Shown here in pieces: positions 54,785 through 63,161 of a stretch of 64,000 nucleotides of DNA. How positions within the stretch are numbered: the first letter of the stretch is position 1; each line of letters opens with the position of its first letter. The notes below the pieces were generated by a model that was given only the letters and a program-made list of their open reading frames with translations, had not been told where the DNA came from and ran no database searches. Origin of the DNA: Rubripirellula tenax (GTDB lineage Bacteria; Planctomycetota; Planctomycetia; Pirellulales; Pirellulaceae); contig NZ_SJPW01000005.1 in NCBI RefSeq assembly GCF_007860125.1, forward strand, positions 1 through 64,000, read 5' to 3'. The position numbers and the translations under genes are program-made.

Positions 54785-56905
54785 ATGACGATTGAAAATC
54801 CCAATATCGGAGAAGTCCGCAACATGCTAATGCGCCAACCGTGCCCATCACTACAATTCGCCTACGCCCCGCCGTTCGGTGCGACGATTCAAGATACCGG
54901 CGTCCAGTTTTCGGTCTTCAGTCGTTCGGCAACGGCGATGCGATTGTTGCTTTACAACAAGGTCACCGATCGCGAACCTGCCGAGATCATCGACTTTGAT
55001 CGCGACGCGGATCGCTGGGGCGATGTGTGGAGTATGCATGTCCCGAACCTAGCCGAAGGACAACTTTACCACTTCCAAGCCAACGGTCCTTGGGCGCCCG
55101 AACGGGGACATCGATTCGATTCGACCGCCCGTTTGATAGATCCGTACACTCAAGCACTCGCAGGCGAATATCAAAAGGGCAAAGATGGCGTCGTCCGGCC
55201 GCCGAAGTGCGTGGTCGTCGACGGCGAATTCGATTGGGAAGGCGACCGGCACATCCGACGGGACATAAGCGAATCGGTGATCTATGAAATGCACGTCAAA
55301 GGTTTCACCAAAAGCAAGTCCTCGAAAGTCAAACATCCAGGCACCTACCTGGGCGTGATCGAAAAGATCCCGTATCTGAAAGACCTCGGCGTGACGGCCG
55401 TCGAGCTGATGCCGGTCAATGAATTTCCAATCAAGGATATCCACGGCAACAAGATGGATCGGTCGAACTATTGGGGCTATGACCCAATGGCTTTCTTCGC
55501 GCCGCACCGTGGATATGCGTCCGACAGCACACCAGGTGCTCAAGTTCGCGAGTTCAAAGAAATGGTCAAAGCGCTTCACAAAGCTGGTATCGAAGTCATC
55601 CTCGACGTTGTGTTCAATCACACTTGCGAAGGTAACGAAAAGGGACCAACGCTATCGTTTAAGGGACTCGAAAACCAAGTCTATTACATCCTGTCCGAAG
55701 GCCAGCATTACTGTAACTACAGCGGATGTGGCAACACGCTCAACGGCAACCATCCGGTCGTTCGCGAGATGATTTTTCACTGCCTTCGTCACTGGGTTCA
55801 CAACTACCACATCGACGGTTTTCGATTCGATTTGGCCAGCATCCTGAGCCGCGACACGAAGGGGAACTTGATCCCCAATCCACCAATGGTCGAATTGATC
55901 GCCGAAGATCCGTTGCTGGCCGATACCAAGATCATCGCCGAAGCATGGGACGCCGCCGGTGCCTACCAAGTCGGTTCGTTCGGCGGCGCTCGCTGGGCGG
56001 AATGGAACGGACGTTACCGCGATGACACGCGTGGTTTTTGGCGAGGTGACTCTGGCACGTTGGGCGCTCTGGCTACTCGATTGGCCGGCAGCAGCGATTT
56101 GTACGAGCATGACAATCGTCCGCCGCACTGCAGCATCAACTTGATCACGACCCACGACGGCTTCACGATGAACGACCTTGTTTCGTACAAGGACAAGCAC
56201 AACATCGCCAACGGTGAAGACAATCGTGATGGTGACAACCACAACATCAGCGACAACTATGGTGTCGAGGGGCCGACTCGCAAGAAAGCGATCACGGTCA
56301 CTCGCGATCGCCAAATTCGCAACATGATGACGACGTTGTTGCTTAGCCAGGGCGTGCCGATGCTGGTCAGTGGTGACGAAGTCCGCCGCACTCAAAAGGG
56401 TAACAACAATGCCTATTGCCAAGACAACGACATCAGCTGGTTCGATTGGCGTTTGGCCACCAAGAATGCTGACATGCTGCGTTTCGTCAAAGCGTTGATC
56501 AAGTTCCGTCGCGAGCAACCGACGGTTCGCCGGAAAACATACCTGACCGGCCAACCGGTCGATGGCCGCGCGATTCCCGATGTGTCTTGGTACGCGCCCG
56601 ACGGCACCCATTTGAATTGGAACCAATCGGAACTCGCCATGGTGGCGTACATCGCCGCACCGACGCGCATCGAGGACCCCGAGGGGCTTGGTCGTGACAT
56701 GGTGATGATGTTCAACAGCACCGGCCAGGACCGCGTCTTCAAGATGCCTGAAATTGGCTGGGGTATGAACTGGAATCTGTTCATCGATACCGCCGTCGAG
56801 TCGCCTGGCGACATCTATCCCGATGTCGACGGACCCGTGCCAGCAACGGGCCATTCGCTCAGCATGGCATGCCACTCGATGAAAGTTTTTGTAGGAAACA
56901 GTTAG
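54785..56905 (+). CDS. glgX: Glycogen debranching enzyme GlgX
   Basis: The 706-residue enzyme (GH13 subfamily 11) removes alpha-1,6 branches from phosphorylase-limited glycogen. An N-terminal CBM48 (about 22-130, YAPPFGATIQDTGVQFSVFS) precedes the barrel. GH13 regions are visible: VILDVVFNHT (I), DGFRFDLAS with the nucleophile near residue 349 (II), IIAEAWDAAG with the acid/base near 386 (III) and ITTHDGFTMND (IV). Other typical parts are SNYWGYDPMAFFAPH and GDEVRRTQKGNNNAYCQDN. ATG 54785 (MTIENPN) was chosen over a GTG at 54758. The protein is intracellular. Confidence 0.94.
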   Translation: MTIENPNIGEVRNMLMRQPCPSLQFAYAPPFGATIQDTGVQFSVFSRSATAMRLLLYNKVTDREPAEIIDFDRDADRWGDVWSMHVPNLAEGQLYHFQANGPWAPERGHRFDSTARLIDPYTQALAGEYQKGKDGVVRPPKCVVVDGEFDWEGDRHIRRDISESVIYEMHVKGFTKSKSSKVKHPGTYLGVIEKIPYLKDLGVTAVELMPVNEFPIKDIHGNKMDRSNYWGYDPMAFFAPHRGYASDSTPGAQVREFKEMVKALHKAGIEVILDVVFNHTCEGNEKGPTLSFKGLENQVYYILSEGQHYCNYSGCGNTLNGNHPVVREMIFHCLRHWVHNYHIDGFRFDLASILSRDTKGNLIPNPPMVELIAEDPLLADTKIIAEAWDAAGAYQVGSFGGARWAEWNGRYRDDTRGFWRGDSGTLGALATRLAGSSDLYEHDNRPPHCSINLITTHDGFTMNDLVSYKDKHNIANGEDNRDGDNHNISDNYGVEGPTRKKAITVTRDRQIRNMMTTLLLSQGVPMLVSGDEVRRTQKGNNNAYCQDNDISWFDWRLATKNADMLRFVKALIKFRREQPTVRRKTYLTGQPVDGRAIPDVSWYAPDGTHLNWNQSELAMVAYIAAPTRIEDPEGLGRDMVMMFNSTGQDRVFKMPEIGWGMNWNLFIDTAVESPGDIYPDVDGPVPATGHSLSMACHSMKVFVGNS

Positions 56906-57278
56906 CGTTTCATCCCGCCACTACCTCGGGGCAATGGGAGTCGCCCGACTTCAGGGCGTCTCCGAAAACCCGAGCTCTGGCAAGTCCCGCTACGATTGTG
57001 AAACCCAACTTTCCACCTTGCCGAAGTCTTACGCTTCGGTGAACCAATCCAGAAACAGCACTCAGGTCATTGGCTCAGGGCGGGAAAAGTCTGCTTCTGT
57101 TCGTCAATGACCTGAAATCTGGCCCCGGACGGGTTCGCTTCTGCGTGGCCTTGTCAGTTTCCGGGTCAGTGGCGAACATTAAGGGGTGGTCGGTCGCCCG
57201 TGAACGCAGCCGCTCCGCGAAATGCAAAAACCTCGTCCCTTCTAAATTGCCCATTCTCACACGTTCGACAGACACCGA
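56906..57278. other. Intergenic region between glgX and clpP
   Basis: About 370 bases, no supported gene. Near the left end a 10-bp hairpin with one mismatch (GGAGTCGCCC at 56937-56946 and GGGCGTCTCC at 56954-56963) may end glgX transcription. The right part should contain the clpP promoter, but no box could be assigned. Confidence 0.4.
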
Positions 57279-57917
57279 ATGAATTTCCCAACGGCTTACG
57301 ACCCCCGAGATCCCCAACTGGCCGCCAGTTCGTATCAGGGTTACCAGCGTCAGCGTCAACTGACGCTCGGCGACTTGCTGATGGAGAACCGGATTGTGTT
57401 CCTCCAAGGCGAGATCCATTACGGCAACGCGAACGAAATCGTGATGAAGTTGCTGTATCTTCAAAGCGAAAACCGTCGCAAAGACGTCCACTTCTATATC
57501 AATTCGCCTGGCGGATCGGTTACCGCGACCCTGGCCATCTATGACACCATGCAAATGATGTCATGCAGCATCGCGACGTACTGCGTCGGTGAAGCATGCA
57601 GCGGTGCGGCAGTTTTGTTGGTCGGCGGTACGAAAGGCAAACGCTATTGTTTGCCCAACAGCCGCGTGATGATGCACCAACCCATGGGTGGCGTTGGTGG
57701 CCAAGTCAGTGACATCGAGATTCAAGCGGCCGAAATGTTCCGCTATCGCGACGTGCTAAACGAAATCATCAGCAAGCACAGCGGTAAGTCGGTCGACCAA
57801 ATCGCGAAAGACACCGATCGCGACTTTTTCCTTGGTGCTCAAGAAGCCAAGGAATACGGCTTGGTCGACGACATTCTGACCAAGCCACCGGGCTCGGAAG
57901 AAGACGAAGACAAGTAA
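57279..57917 (+). CDS. clpP: ATP-dependent Clp protease proteolytic subunit, divergent paralogue
   Basis: The 212-residue protein belongs to the ClpP serine protease family. The catalytic triad is present: S108 in YCVGEACSGAAVLL, H133 in MMHQPMGG, and D182 in DTDRDFFLG. The region around the serine differs from the usual GQAASMGA. The oligomer-forming handle helix (AEMFRYRDVLNEIISKHSG) is present. An N-terminal extension of about 25 residues precedes the LLMENRIVFL core and the tail is acidic. With the paralogue at 58022 it probably forms a mixed tetradecamer fed by ClpX or ClpC. The spacing of 104 bases suggests one transcript. Confidence 0.92.
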   Translation: MNFPTAYDPRDPQLAASSYQGYQRQRQLTLGDLLMENRIVFLQGEIHYGNANEIVMKLLYLQSENRRKDVHFYINSPGGSVTATLAIYDTMQMMSCSIATYCVGEACSGAAVLLVGGTKGKRYCLPNSRVMMHQPMGGVGGQVSDIEIQAAEMFRYRDVLNEIISKHSGKSVDQIAKDTDRDFFLGAQEAKEYGLVDDILTKPPGSEEDEDK

Positions 57918-58021
57918 TCTTTGACGGTTCGTCATTGGCCGACCGAACTTGATGCCGCAACCATCGTTGCGGCATTCCGACTTCATCACTGCACACCCAC
58001 ATTCAACCGAAATAACACAAC

Positions 58022-58612
58022 ATGCCTGTCATTCCCTACGTCGTCGAAAAGAGCGGTCGCGAAGAACGTGTCTACGACATTTACAGCCGATTGCTCAAAG
58101 ACCGCATCATTTTTCTCGGCCAACAAGTCGACGATCAGATCTCCAATGCTCTGGTCGCTCAGATGTTGTTTCTGCAGTCGGACGACCCGAAAGCCGACAT
58201 TCACTTGTACATCAACAGCCCCGGTGGATCGATCACTGCGGGCATGGCGATCTACGACACGATGCAATTCGTTTCCTGCGACGTCGCAACCTATTGCATC
58301 GGCCAAGCCGCTTCGATGGGCGCCGTGTTGTTGACCGCCGGCGCGAAGGGCAAACGGTTCTCGTTGCCCAATTCGCGAATCATGATCCACCAACCGCTCG
58401 CCGGGATGCAGGGCACCGCCCGTGAAGTCGAAATTCACGTGGGCGAACTGCGTCGCATCAAACAGCGAATGAACGAGATCATGATCGAGCACACCGGACA
58501 TTCGCTCGAAAAGATCGAAAGCGATACCGACCGCGACCGCTTCATGTCGGCCGTCGAAGCTCAAGAATACGGTCTGATCGACAAGGTCGTCACGAAGATC
58601 GACGAAAAGTGA
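58022..58612 (+). CDS. clpP: ATP-dependent Clp protease proteolytic subunit
   Basis: The 196-residue protein is a canonical Clp[21 protein letters not shown] start, [19 protein letters not shown], catalytic S98 in [15 protein letters not shown]123 in MIHQPLAG, and D172 in [10 protein letters not shown]. It forms the proteolytic chamber that degrades proteins unfolded by Clp ATPases. The chosen ATG gives the standard N-terminus. It follows the divergent paralogue on the same strand; pairs of this kind often form hetero-oligomers. Confidence 0.96.
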   Translation: MPVIPYVVEKSGREERVYDIYSRLLKDRIIFLGQQVDDQISNALVAQMLFLQSDDPKADIHLYINSPGGSITAGMAIYDTMQFVSCDVATYCIGQAASMGAVLLTAGAKGKRFSLPNSRIMIHQPLAGMQGTAREVEIHVGELRRIKQRMNEIMIEHTGHSLEKIESDTDRDRFMSAVEAQEYGLIDKVVTKIDEK

Positions 58613-58624
58613 AGATCGACGAGA

Positions 58625-58712
58625 AGTAGAGAGTAGGTAACAGGCGACAGGTATCAGGCGACCGCGGTAAGCATTGATTGCTGTCACCTGTAGCCTGTTC
58701 GCTGTTACCTCT
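58625..58712. repeat. Palindromic repeat after the clpP pair
   Basis: Left arm contains AGGTAACAGGCGACAGGTATC and right arm contains ACCTGTAGCCTGTTCGC followed by TGTTACCTCTTCC, an imperfect complement. The AGGTAACAG core and the ACAGGT repeats match the element at 50783-50917, so both belong to one family. It lies between clpP and the tRNA-Glu candidate. Confidence 0.6.
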
Positions 58713-58716
58713 TCCC

Positions 58717-58789
58717 GCCCCCTTCGTCTAGTGGCCCAGGACACCGGGCTTTCCGCTCGGAAACGCTCGTTCGAATCGGGCAGGGGGTA
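58717..58789 (+). tRNA. tRNA-Glu candidate (anticodon TTC), possibly a pseudogene
   Basis: The stretch folds as a 73-nt tRNA: acceptor GCCCCCT with AGGGGGT, D arm GTCTAGTGGCCCAGGAC as in known tRNA-Glu, anticodon stem CCGGG/CTCGG and loop CTTTCCG giving TTC. The T loop TTCGAAT is intact. Odd features are the G1-U72 pair, G-U pairs in the anticodon and T stems, and C at position 37 where purines are nearly universal. It could be a functional but divergent gene or a decayed extra copy. No CCA is encoded. Confidence 0.65.
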
Positions 58790-58879
58790 TCGCCGGTTTC
58801 GGGCCACCCAACGTGAACCCGCGACTCCGCTTGCGGGACGTGAACTGCAAAGCAGTTGAAAGAAATCCGGGCCAACCAT

Positions 58880-59578
58880 TCAGCTAACCAGTGCTGCCGC
58901 CACCACCACGGCCGCGGTTTCGATCCGATAGATCCGTGGCCCCAAATCCACGCACTCGAATCCCGCCCCGATCGCAAGCTCCACCTCTTCATTGGACCAT
59001 CCGCCTTCCGGTCCGATCGCAACCGTGACGCGAGACTGTCCAACGAAGCGAGAAACTTTTGCGGCACCGGTTTCCGGGTGAGCAATCAGGCTGACACCTC
59101 CATCGACCGAAGCAAAAAAATCGCTCGCAGACATCGTATCGCGAATCTCCATCAAGTGATTCCGACCGCTTTGCTTGCATGCTTCGACCACGCCACGACG
59201 CAATTTGTCGACGAACGCCCCTTTCGGCGGACGCTGCGACCGCTGACCCACGATCGGCGTGACCGCTGCCACTCCAAGCTCCGTCAAACGTTCGATCAGC
59301 TCCTTCGCGCGATCCGGCTTCGGCAGCGCGACACCAAAATGAATGCAACACTCAGGCTCACGATCGATCAGTTGAACGTCACCGACTTCGCACTGACACT
59401 CGTTGCGTCCGAGCGAAACGACGCGAGCATCGCATTGAAACCCGCGTCCGTCGAAAAGGGTGACCACGTCGTCCGGCTGAATTCGCATCACCCGGATCGC
59501 ATGCTGGGCCTCTTCGGGCGGCAGAGCCACCAAACTTCCAGGTTGGCTCAAGTCGGGAACAAAATATCGTCGAGTCAT
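58880..59578 (-). CDS. rsmE: 16S rRNA (uracil1498-N3)-methyltransferase
   Basis: The 232-residue enzyme has an N-terminal PUA-like domain (MTRRYFVPDL, HAIRVMRIQPDDVVTLFDG) and a SPOUT knot methyltransferase domain. The family signatures are ALPKPDRAKELIERLTELGV, RSQRPPKGAFVDKLRR..EACKQSGR and the SAM-binding loop AIGPEGGWSNEEVELA. It methylates U1498 of 16S rRNA. The frame is open to 59749, but ATG 59578 gives the normal family start. It is divergent from the ExeA-like gene at 59693. Confidence 0.95.
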   Translation of the reverse strand: MTRRYFVPDLSQPGSLVALPPEEAQHAIRVMRIQPDDVVTLFDGRGFQCDARVVSLGRNECQCEVGDVQLIDREPECCIHFGVALPKPDRAKELIERLTELGVAAVTPIVGQRSQRPPKGAFVDKLRRGVVEACKQSGRNHLMEIRDTMSASDFFASVDGGVSLIAHPETGAAKVSRFVGQSRVTVAIGPEGGWSNEEVELAIGAGFECVDLGPRIYRIETAAVVVAAALVS

Positions 59579-59692
59579 TGGGGCTGGGGGTTTGTCGCTT
59601 GAGGCTAAAGAACGGTCACCGCGGACGCCGATCATATCGAAGTTGACCCGATTGCTGGGGGTCTGTACCTCATTCTTTGCGGACAAATCCCA

Positions 59693-60493
59693 ATGGATTA
59701 CCTCACCTATTGGGGACTCGCACGCCGGCCCTTCGCCCGTGACGTGCATCCGTTCTTCTTTTCCGGCAACTCCCAGCGCGAAGCCATCGCGGGTCTGGGC
59801 TACTTCGTCGCCGGATCATGGAATTCCGCCCTCTTGGTCGCCCCGCCCCGCAGCGGCACCACGTTCCTGCTCGAGCAATTGACGCAAGCCCGCGGATTTG
59901 GCGACTGCGCCGCCGAAGTCGTTTTGACTTCCGGAACCCATTGCCGAAGCGACAAGAACCGAGTCACTCGCGAATTGGCCAAAGCCGTCGGTGCTGAAAT
60001 CGTAGACGGGTCCGACCCCGTTCACGCCATCAACCGGGCGATCGACGCTACATCCCGAGCGGGAATCCGAACCGTTTGGCTGGTCGACAAATGTGACGCC
60101 GCGACCGCGACGCTAGCACGCGATCTGGTCATGGCGGACGGCGACCTGTCCGTCGTCATGGCTACCGAGCCAGGATTCGTGGGCAATCTGTCCAGCGCCT
60201 TCGGACGATGCTGCATGCAGATCGAGGTCGAGCCCATCGATGTCGCTGAAACGTTCGACTACATCGCATCAGCGCTCGAGCACGCTGGGCTGACCGCGAA
60301 GCCTTCGCAACCGGGCACCTTCACCGACACGTCCGTCGTCCGAATGCACGAAATCGCCGAAGGCAGAATGGCCGCCCTCGCGCACGTCGCCGAGTTAGCG
60401 TTGCAGCATGCCGCAGCGATCCGATCCCATCGCATCACGACCGGAATCGTCGAGTCCGCGATCACCGAAATGCAATCTTCGGCCGCAGCCTAG
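59693..60493 (+). CDS. ExeA/GspA-like AAA protein with degenerate ATP sites
   Basis: The 266-residue protein opens like ExeA-type secretion ATPases: MDYLTYWGLARRPFARD and FFSGNSQREAIAGLGYFVA. The P-loop position reads APPRSGTTFLL (49-59), so the lysine of GxxxxGK[ST] is replaced by threonine. The Walker B position reads WLVDKCDAA instead of hhhDEA. The C-terminal lid region (IRSHRITTGIVESAITEM) is retained. ATP hydrolysis is therefore doubtful. It may act as a structural or regulatory relative of the secretion ATPases. No type II or Tad secretion gene is next to it. Confidence 0.8.
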   Translation: MDYLTYWGLARRPFARDVHPFFFSGNSQREAIAGLGYFVAGSWNSALLVAPPRSGTTFLLEQLTQARGFGDCAAEVVLTSGTHCRSDKNRVTRELAKAVGAEIVDGSDPVHAINRAIDATSRAGIRTVWLVDKCDAATATLARDLVMADGDLSVVMATEPGFVGNLSSAFGRCCMQIEVEPIDVAETFDYIASALEHAGLTAKPSQPGTFTDTSVVRMHEIAEGRMAALAHVAELALQHAAAIRSHRITTGIVESAITEMQSSAAA

Positions 60494-60513
60494 CGAGCCC
60501 GCGAAAACGCCAA

Positions 60514-61863
60514 TCACTTTTCTTCGATGCGGTACAGCGCCGCGTCAGTACGAACGATCAACGCGCCATCGATCACCGCGGGCGAAGCCATGATCTTTCC
60601 ATCAAGCTCGTTCACCGCAACGATCTCGGGTTCGTCGCCAGGCTTCACGATCGTGACCTTGCCGTCGTGGGATCCAAAATAGATCAGCCCACCGATCAGC
60701 GTCGGCGATGCCGAATAGTCGCCACCGAGTCGCTCCTTCCAAAACTCTTCACCGTCGACGGCACTCTTACTACTGGCCACGCCATTGTCCGATACCATGT
60801 AAAGTCGGTTATCGTGCAACACCATCGACGGTCGCGCGGGAATCCCCTGAGCCGTCGTCCACTCGACGTGCGAATCGGTCACGTCCCCCGATCCGTCGAC
60901 ACGAACCGCCCAAAGTTCAGGTTTACCGAAACCAGTCGAAAAGAAAACAACGTCGTCCTGAAACAACGGACGAGGGACGACCGAAAAACCTTTGCCGTGA
61001 CGCAGTCGCCAAATCTCGTTGCCCGTTTTCGCTTCGTAAGCAACGATCCACTGAGCTCCCATGCAAATCAGTTGCTCGCGGCCGGCCGAGTCCGTGATCA
61101 CGATCGGGGTACAGTAAGACTTCGAAGTATCCGGCGTCGCGTTCTCGAACGGCGGCCGGTCAGCTTCCCAGATCGTTTCGCCCGTGCGTTTATTCAATCC
61201 CGTGACGTACTGACGATCCATACCGTCTTGGATCAGCACTAAGACGTCACCATGCACAAGCGGTGAACTGCCCGGACCGACACCATGCTCCAGAGGCAAC
61301 CGTCGCTGCCAAACAACTTCGCCCGACTTCCGATCAACGCGAAACGTTCCGTAAGTACCGAAGTGGCAATACAGTGAATCGCCATCGATCACCGGCGTTG
61401 GCGACGCGTAGCTGTTGAGTGAATGGATGGCATCCGGCTTTTCGATGACCGCCAAATCGGTTGACGACACAACGCTGCCGCTTTCCAAGTCGACCGAGAT
61501 CAGTTTCAGCTCGATCGCCTTGGCAATCGCCAACTGTTTCATCTTCTTCTCTTCGATACCCGACGCCCGCATCATTTCCAGCCGCTCTTCGTCGGTCGCC
61601 GCTCGCTCCACCGCCGTCGTGACCCAAATGGTCCCATCGGCAATCACCGGCGACGACCAAGCTCGGCCGGGCAGCCCCGTCTTCCAAGTAACATTTTGAT
61701 CTTCGCCAAACGCCGTCGGCACCGACTGGCTAGCGACAATGCCGTCGCCCGACGCGCCACGAAACTGGGGCCAAGATCCATCCGCCAGAGCACAGGAGGT
61801 CCAACAAGCGAAACAGATCGAAGCAATCGCGGAAACACGCAAGGAAAAACCGAAAGACAACAT
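60514..61863 (-). CDS. Exported PQQ-type beta-propeller protein
   Basis: The 449-residue protein has a signal peptide (about 1-27) followed by WPQFRGASGDGIVASQSVPT, the common opening of planctomycete PQQ-like propellers. Repeated blades follow with the W-K-T and G..W-type motifs, for example VTWKTGLPGRAWSSPVIADG, GEVVWQRRLPLEHGVGPGSSP and GNEIWRLRHGKGFSVV. No dehydrogenase active site is recognisable, so it is likely a binding or structural propeller. It converges on the ExeA-like gene. Confidence 0.9.
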   Translation of the reverse strand: MLSFGFSLRVSAIASICFACWTSCALADGSWPQFRGASGDGIVASQSVPTAFGEDQNVTWKTGLPGRAWSSPVIADGTIWVTTAVERAATDEERLEMMRASGIEEKKMKQLAIAKAIELKLISVDLESGSVVSSTDLAVIEKPDAIHSLNSYASPTPVIDGDSLYCHFGTYGTFRVDRKSGEVVWQRRLPLEHGVGPGSSPLVHGDVLVLIQDGMDRQYVTGLNKRTGETIWEADRPPFENATPDTSKSYCTPIVITDSAGREQLICMGAQWIVAYEAKTGNEIWRLRHGKGFSVVPRPLFQDDVVFFSTGFGKPELWAVRVDGSGDVTDSHVEWTTAQGIPARPSMVLHDNRLYMVSDNGVASSKSAVDGEEFWKERLGGDYSASPTLIGGLIYFGSHDGKVTIVKPGDEPEIVAVNELDGKIMASPAVIDGALIVRTDAALYRIEEK

Positions 61864-62596
<733 letters not shown>

Positions 62597-63028
62597 ATGT
62601 CCGATATCGAAAAAGCTCACGGCGAAAGTGATTTTCCCAAAGACGAGGTCTTCACAGACTTTGCTGGGCGGAAACGACGGTTCCTGCTCATGCAATACCC
62701 AACTCCGTTGGGGCATGCTGTACGTGCGTCCGAAGACATAGACGGCGAAGATGGCTATGTCTTTGACGCGTTCTCGACAACGGATCCGTATCAAGCACTC
62801 GGCGATCTTCGCAGAAAGATTCGAAAACTACTTTCGGTGCGTCATCTCATCGAGGAAGCCGGAACGTTATCGCTGACTCACGATCGACTGCGAGGGCGAG
62901 TTGAGAGCGATGGCGTCGTGGTTGACGGGCGTTTTCTATGCTTCGATCAGTTAGTCGAACTCATTCCGTCCTACGAAGGATTCCAATTTAACTTAAGGTT
63001 CATCGATCCATCGGATGAGATCGAGTAG
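62597..63028 (+). CDS. Conserved-looking cytoplasmic protein of unknown function
   Basis: The 143-residue protein is soluble and acidic, with no signal, membrane helix or cysteine pair. The N-terminal half has a beta-rich look (FTDFAGRKRRFLLMQYPTPL, EDGYVFDAFSTTDPYQALG) and a basic helix (LRRKIRKLLSVRHL) is in the middle. A strong ribosome-binding site (GAGGAGGG) precedes ATG 62597. I do not recognise the family. It sits 134 bases before the DUF6398 gene on the same strand. Confidence 0.7.
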   Translation: MSDIEKAHGESDFPKDEVFTDFAGRKRRFLLMQYPTPLGHAVRASEDIDGEDGYVFDAFSTTDPYQALGDLRRKIRKLLSVRHLIEEAGTLSLTHDRLRGRVESDGVVVDGRFLCFDQLVELIPSYEGFQFNLRFIDPSDEIE

Positions 63029-63161
63029 TACCCGTTTTGCGTTCACAATCGACGAGAGGTAACAAGCTCATGGAACCAAGATGGTCGCAAAAGGGAGCGA
63101 CGCTGGGCGATAGGTCCGCTCGGAAAGAATGCGGATTGACTCAGCGAAAGGATCAATTGAA

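Noticed and set aside
55652-56875. A long open frame (407 codons) on the minus strand opposite glgX.
   Set aside because: It mirrors glgX, is rich in Val/Ile/Arg as antisense translations are, and has no recognisable motif.
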